From Candidatus Limnocylindrales bacterium (GTDB lineage: Bacteria > Chloroflexota > Limnocylindria > Limnocylindrales > CSP1-4), in assembly GCA_031292335.1 (NCBI GenBank), contig JARLHH010000039.1, positions 1 through 7,243 on the forward strand: DNA of 7,243 bases. The letters are read 5' to 3'. The translations under genes were made by a program, and so were the position numbers. The notes beneath the pieces were generated by a model, which had not been told where the DNA came from, made no database searches, and saw nothing but the letters and a program-made list of their open reading frames with translations. The number at the start of each line of letters is the position of its first letter. The stretch's first letter is position 1. Below, one piece after another: positions 6,047-7,243 of this stretch.

Positions 6047-6062
6047 GAGGCTCGTCCAGAGG
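6041..6062. repeat. perfect 10-base direct repeat, 12-base period
   Basis: CGTCCAGAGG occurs at 6041-6050 and again at 6053-6062, separated by CT. The 12-base period equals that of the GTGTGC array 30 bases away. It lies between the lipoprotein stop and the antitoxin start and may be a second binding site for the same or another regulator. Confidence 0.65.
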
Positions 6063-6111
6063 GCCGCGTGCCCGTCGATCGGGGACCGGCAGAAGTCAGA
6101 GCTCGGACGAC

Positions 6112-6816
6112 CTACTGGACGACGTGCGCGAACGCTGCCGTGTAGCCGGCCAGGGTCGGGCCGTCCAGCCCGCTGCCGGTCGCCTGCCAGGAGGCGTCGC
6201 CCCCGGGAGGGGCTGACACCACGAGCCACGACCCGTTGCCGAGGTCGAGCAAGCGGGCGGGGAGCTCCCCGAAGCTCGCACTCCCGGCGTCGGCCCCGGT
6301 CGGGATGCAGTTGGACTGCCCGGCGCAGTAGCCGCCTTCCCGGACATCGATCTCGGCGCCGCCCGGACCCCGGTAGGTGATCGTCAGCTGGCCGCCGCTG
6401 GACAGCCGGTACGAGCCGCTGGCGACGAACCAGCCCGGCGGAAGCACCGGGCAGTACACGTCCCAGGCCACGCTGGCGGCCAGAGCGGCGTAGAAGTCGC
6501 GGTTCTCGGCGGTCCCGCTGCAGGCATCGGACGAGCCGGGCTGGGGTGACGGGCCTGCCGACGCGGACGGCTCCTGGCTGCCCTGGGGGAACGGAGAGCC
6601 ACCGGGCTCGACGCTCGGTTGCGGCGAGCCGGTGCTCGCGCTCGCGGACGGGGCCCCGCTTGGCTCCTCGGACGACAGCGCCGATGGCGACAGCGACCCG
6701 GACGTGGGCGGCGCCGTTCCCGCGGTCGAGCCGCACGCGGCGACGAGCGCCGCGACGCCGACCAGGGCGAGGAAACGGACCGCGTGCGCGGCTCCGGGGC
6801 GACGAAGCATTGGCAC
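6112..6816 (-). CDS. secreted lipoprotein of unknown function with Ser/Pro-rich linker
   Basis: I do not recognise a family with certainty. The N-terminus is a lipoprotein signal: MLRRPG basic region, hydrophobic FLALVGVAALVAA, and lipobox LVAAC with the lipidated Cys at 28. Residues 29-97 are a Ser/Pro/Gly/Ala/Thr-rich linker without regular structure, as in wall-spanning lipoproteins of high-GC bacteria. Residues 98-234 are a compact domain with four further Cys (99, 122, 164, 170), which could form two disulphides outside the membrane. A strand-rich core LPPGW..GSYRLSSGGQLTITYRGPGGAEIDVREG loosely recalls DUF4367-type domains. Start choice: GTG at 6816 gives 234 residues and ATG at 6810 gives 232; neither has a clear ribosome binding site. 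Because the ABC ATPase stop is only 9 bases upstream of the GTG, coupled translation is likely. It does not look like a substrate-binding protein: it is too short and lacks that fold's motifs. Confidence 0.8.
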   Translation of the reverse strand: MPMLRRPGAAHAVRFLALVGVAALVAACGSTAGTAPPTSGSLSPSALSSEEPSGAPSASASTGSPQPSVEPGGSPFPQGSQEPSASAGPSPQPGSSDACSGTAENRDFYAALAASVAWDVYCPVLPPGWFVASGSYRLSSGGQLTITYRGPGGAEIDVREGGYCAGQSNCIPTGADAGSASFGELPARLLDLGNGSWLVVSAPPGGDASWQATGSGLDGPTLAGYTAAFAHVVQ

Positions 6817-6825
6817 GTGGCGAGC

Positions 6826-7243
6826 CTAGCGGCCCGTGGTGCCCGCGGTCAACTCGGGCCAGGCCTCGTCGATCGCGGCCGGGCCGGCGAGCATCGCGAG
6901 GTCCACGCCGAAGGTGGCCCGCACCCGCTCCCCGGTCAGCACCCGGGCCGGAGGTCCGTCCGCCACGACGCGGCCGCCGTCGAGGACAACCAGGCGCGGG
7001 AAGAAGTGGGCGGCCAGCGACAGGTCGTGGAGGACGGCCAGGACCGCGACGCCCTCACGGCGATTCAGGTCCGCCAGCAGCTCCATCACGGCAACCTGGT
7101 GCCGCAGGTCGAGGTGGACGGTCGGCTCGTCGAGCACGAGGAGGGGCGCCGCCTGGGCGACGGCGAGCGCGATCAGCACGAGCTGGCGCTCACCGAGGCT
7201 CAGCTCGCGCACGTCGCGTCCCCGGAACGCGCCGATCCCGACC
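6826..7243 (-). CDS. ABC transporter ATP-binding protein, iron-siderophore/cobalamin type (5' part outside window)
   Basis: The frame is open to the right edge, and the 138 visible residues are the C-terminal half of an ABC ATPase. In order: signature LSLGERQ (visible residues 14-20; LSLGE instead of the usual LSGGE), Walker B LLVLDEP with Asp38 and catalytic Glu39, D-loop HLDL, H-loop His72 in VLHDLSLAAHF, then DGGRVVADGPPARVLTGERVRATFGVDLAML. This last ending is typical of the FhuC/FepC/BtuD/HmuV group (COG1120), which energises uptake of ferric siderophores, haem or cobalamin with FecCD-type permeases. Walker A and the Q-loop lie outside the window. The GTG at 7212 is internal, not the start, since VGIGAFRGRD upstream is also in frame and fits the family. 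The gene ends in TAG 9 bases before the lipoprotein start. Which ligand is transported cannot be told from this fragment. Confidence 0.93.
   Translation of the reverse strand, partial: VGIGAFRGRDVRELSLGERQLVLIALAVAQAAPLLVLDEPTVHLDLRHQVAVMELLADLNRREGVAVLAVLHDLSLAAHFFPRLVVLDGGRVVADGPPARVLTGERVRATFGVDLAMLAGPAAIDEAWPELTAGTTGR

Noticed and set aside
5984..6062. CRISPR array or plasmid iterons
   Set aside because: The repeats are only 6-10 bases with a 12-base period, there are two to three copies, no spacers of typical length, no cas genes and no replication gene.

Overview
The window is GC-rich bacterial DNA with tight gene packing. High GC, a lipoprotein with a long Ser/Pro/Gly/Ala linker, a SurE gene and a stand-alone GcvT-family gene fit a Chloroflexota (Limnocylindria-like) or an actinobacterial-type genome. 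No rRNA or tRNA is present to settle this, so the taxonomic reading is inference.

Layout. At the left edge, on the plus strand, is the 3' two thirds of surE (1-519). Everything else is on the minus strand. SurE converges on a three-gene run read right to left: a GcvT-family aminomethyltransferase-like protein (5097-3895), a PYROXD2-like FAD oxidoreductase (3840-2239), and a second, divergent paralogue of that oxidoreductase (2236-617) starting 2 bases after the stop of the first. Upstream is a PIN-toxin/ribbon-helix-helix-antitoxin pair (vapBC type, 5970-5295). Farther right is a secreted lipoprotein of unknown function (6816-6112), 9 bases behind the 3' part of an iron-siderophore/cobalamin-type ABC transporter ATPase (7243-6826) that runs off the right edge.

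Functional reading. The most distinctive unit is the GcvT-like plus double PYROXD2-like cluster. A folate-type one-carbon acceptor next to flavin oxidoreductases recalls dimethylglycine/sarcosine oxidation, where a flavoprotein oxidises an N-methyl or amine substrate and a T-protein-like domain passes the one-carbon unit to tetrahydrofolate. Here the flavoproteins belong to the phytoene-desaturase/PYROXD2 fold instead. The chemistry is not known from sequence, and the link is a hypothesis.

Regulatory structure is clearest upstream of the antitoxin. Three GTGTGC hexamers lie at an exact 12-base period, and farther upstream a perfect 10-base repeat also has a 12-base period. Both suit cooperative ribbon-helix-helix operator binding. 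The antitoxin reading frame runs 95 bases into the toxin gene, which is unusual. The convergent surE/oxidoreductase junction holds a 23-base tandem duplication that includes the oxidoreductase stop codon and can form hairpins. I found no CRISPR array, insertion sequence, tRNA or phage gene.
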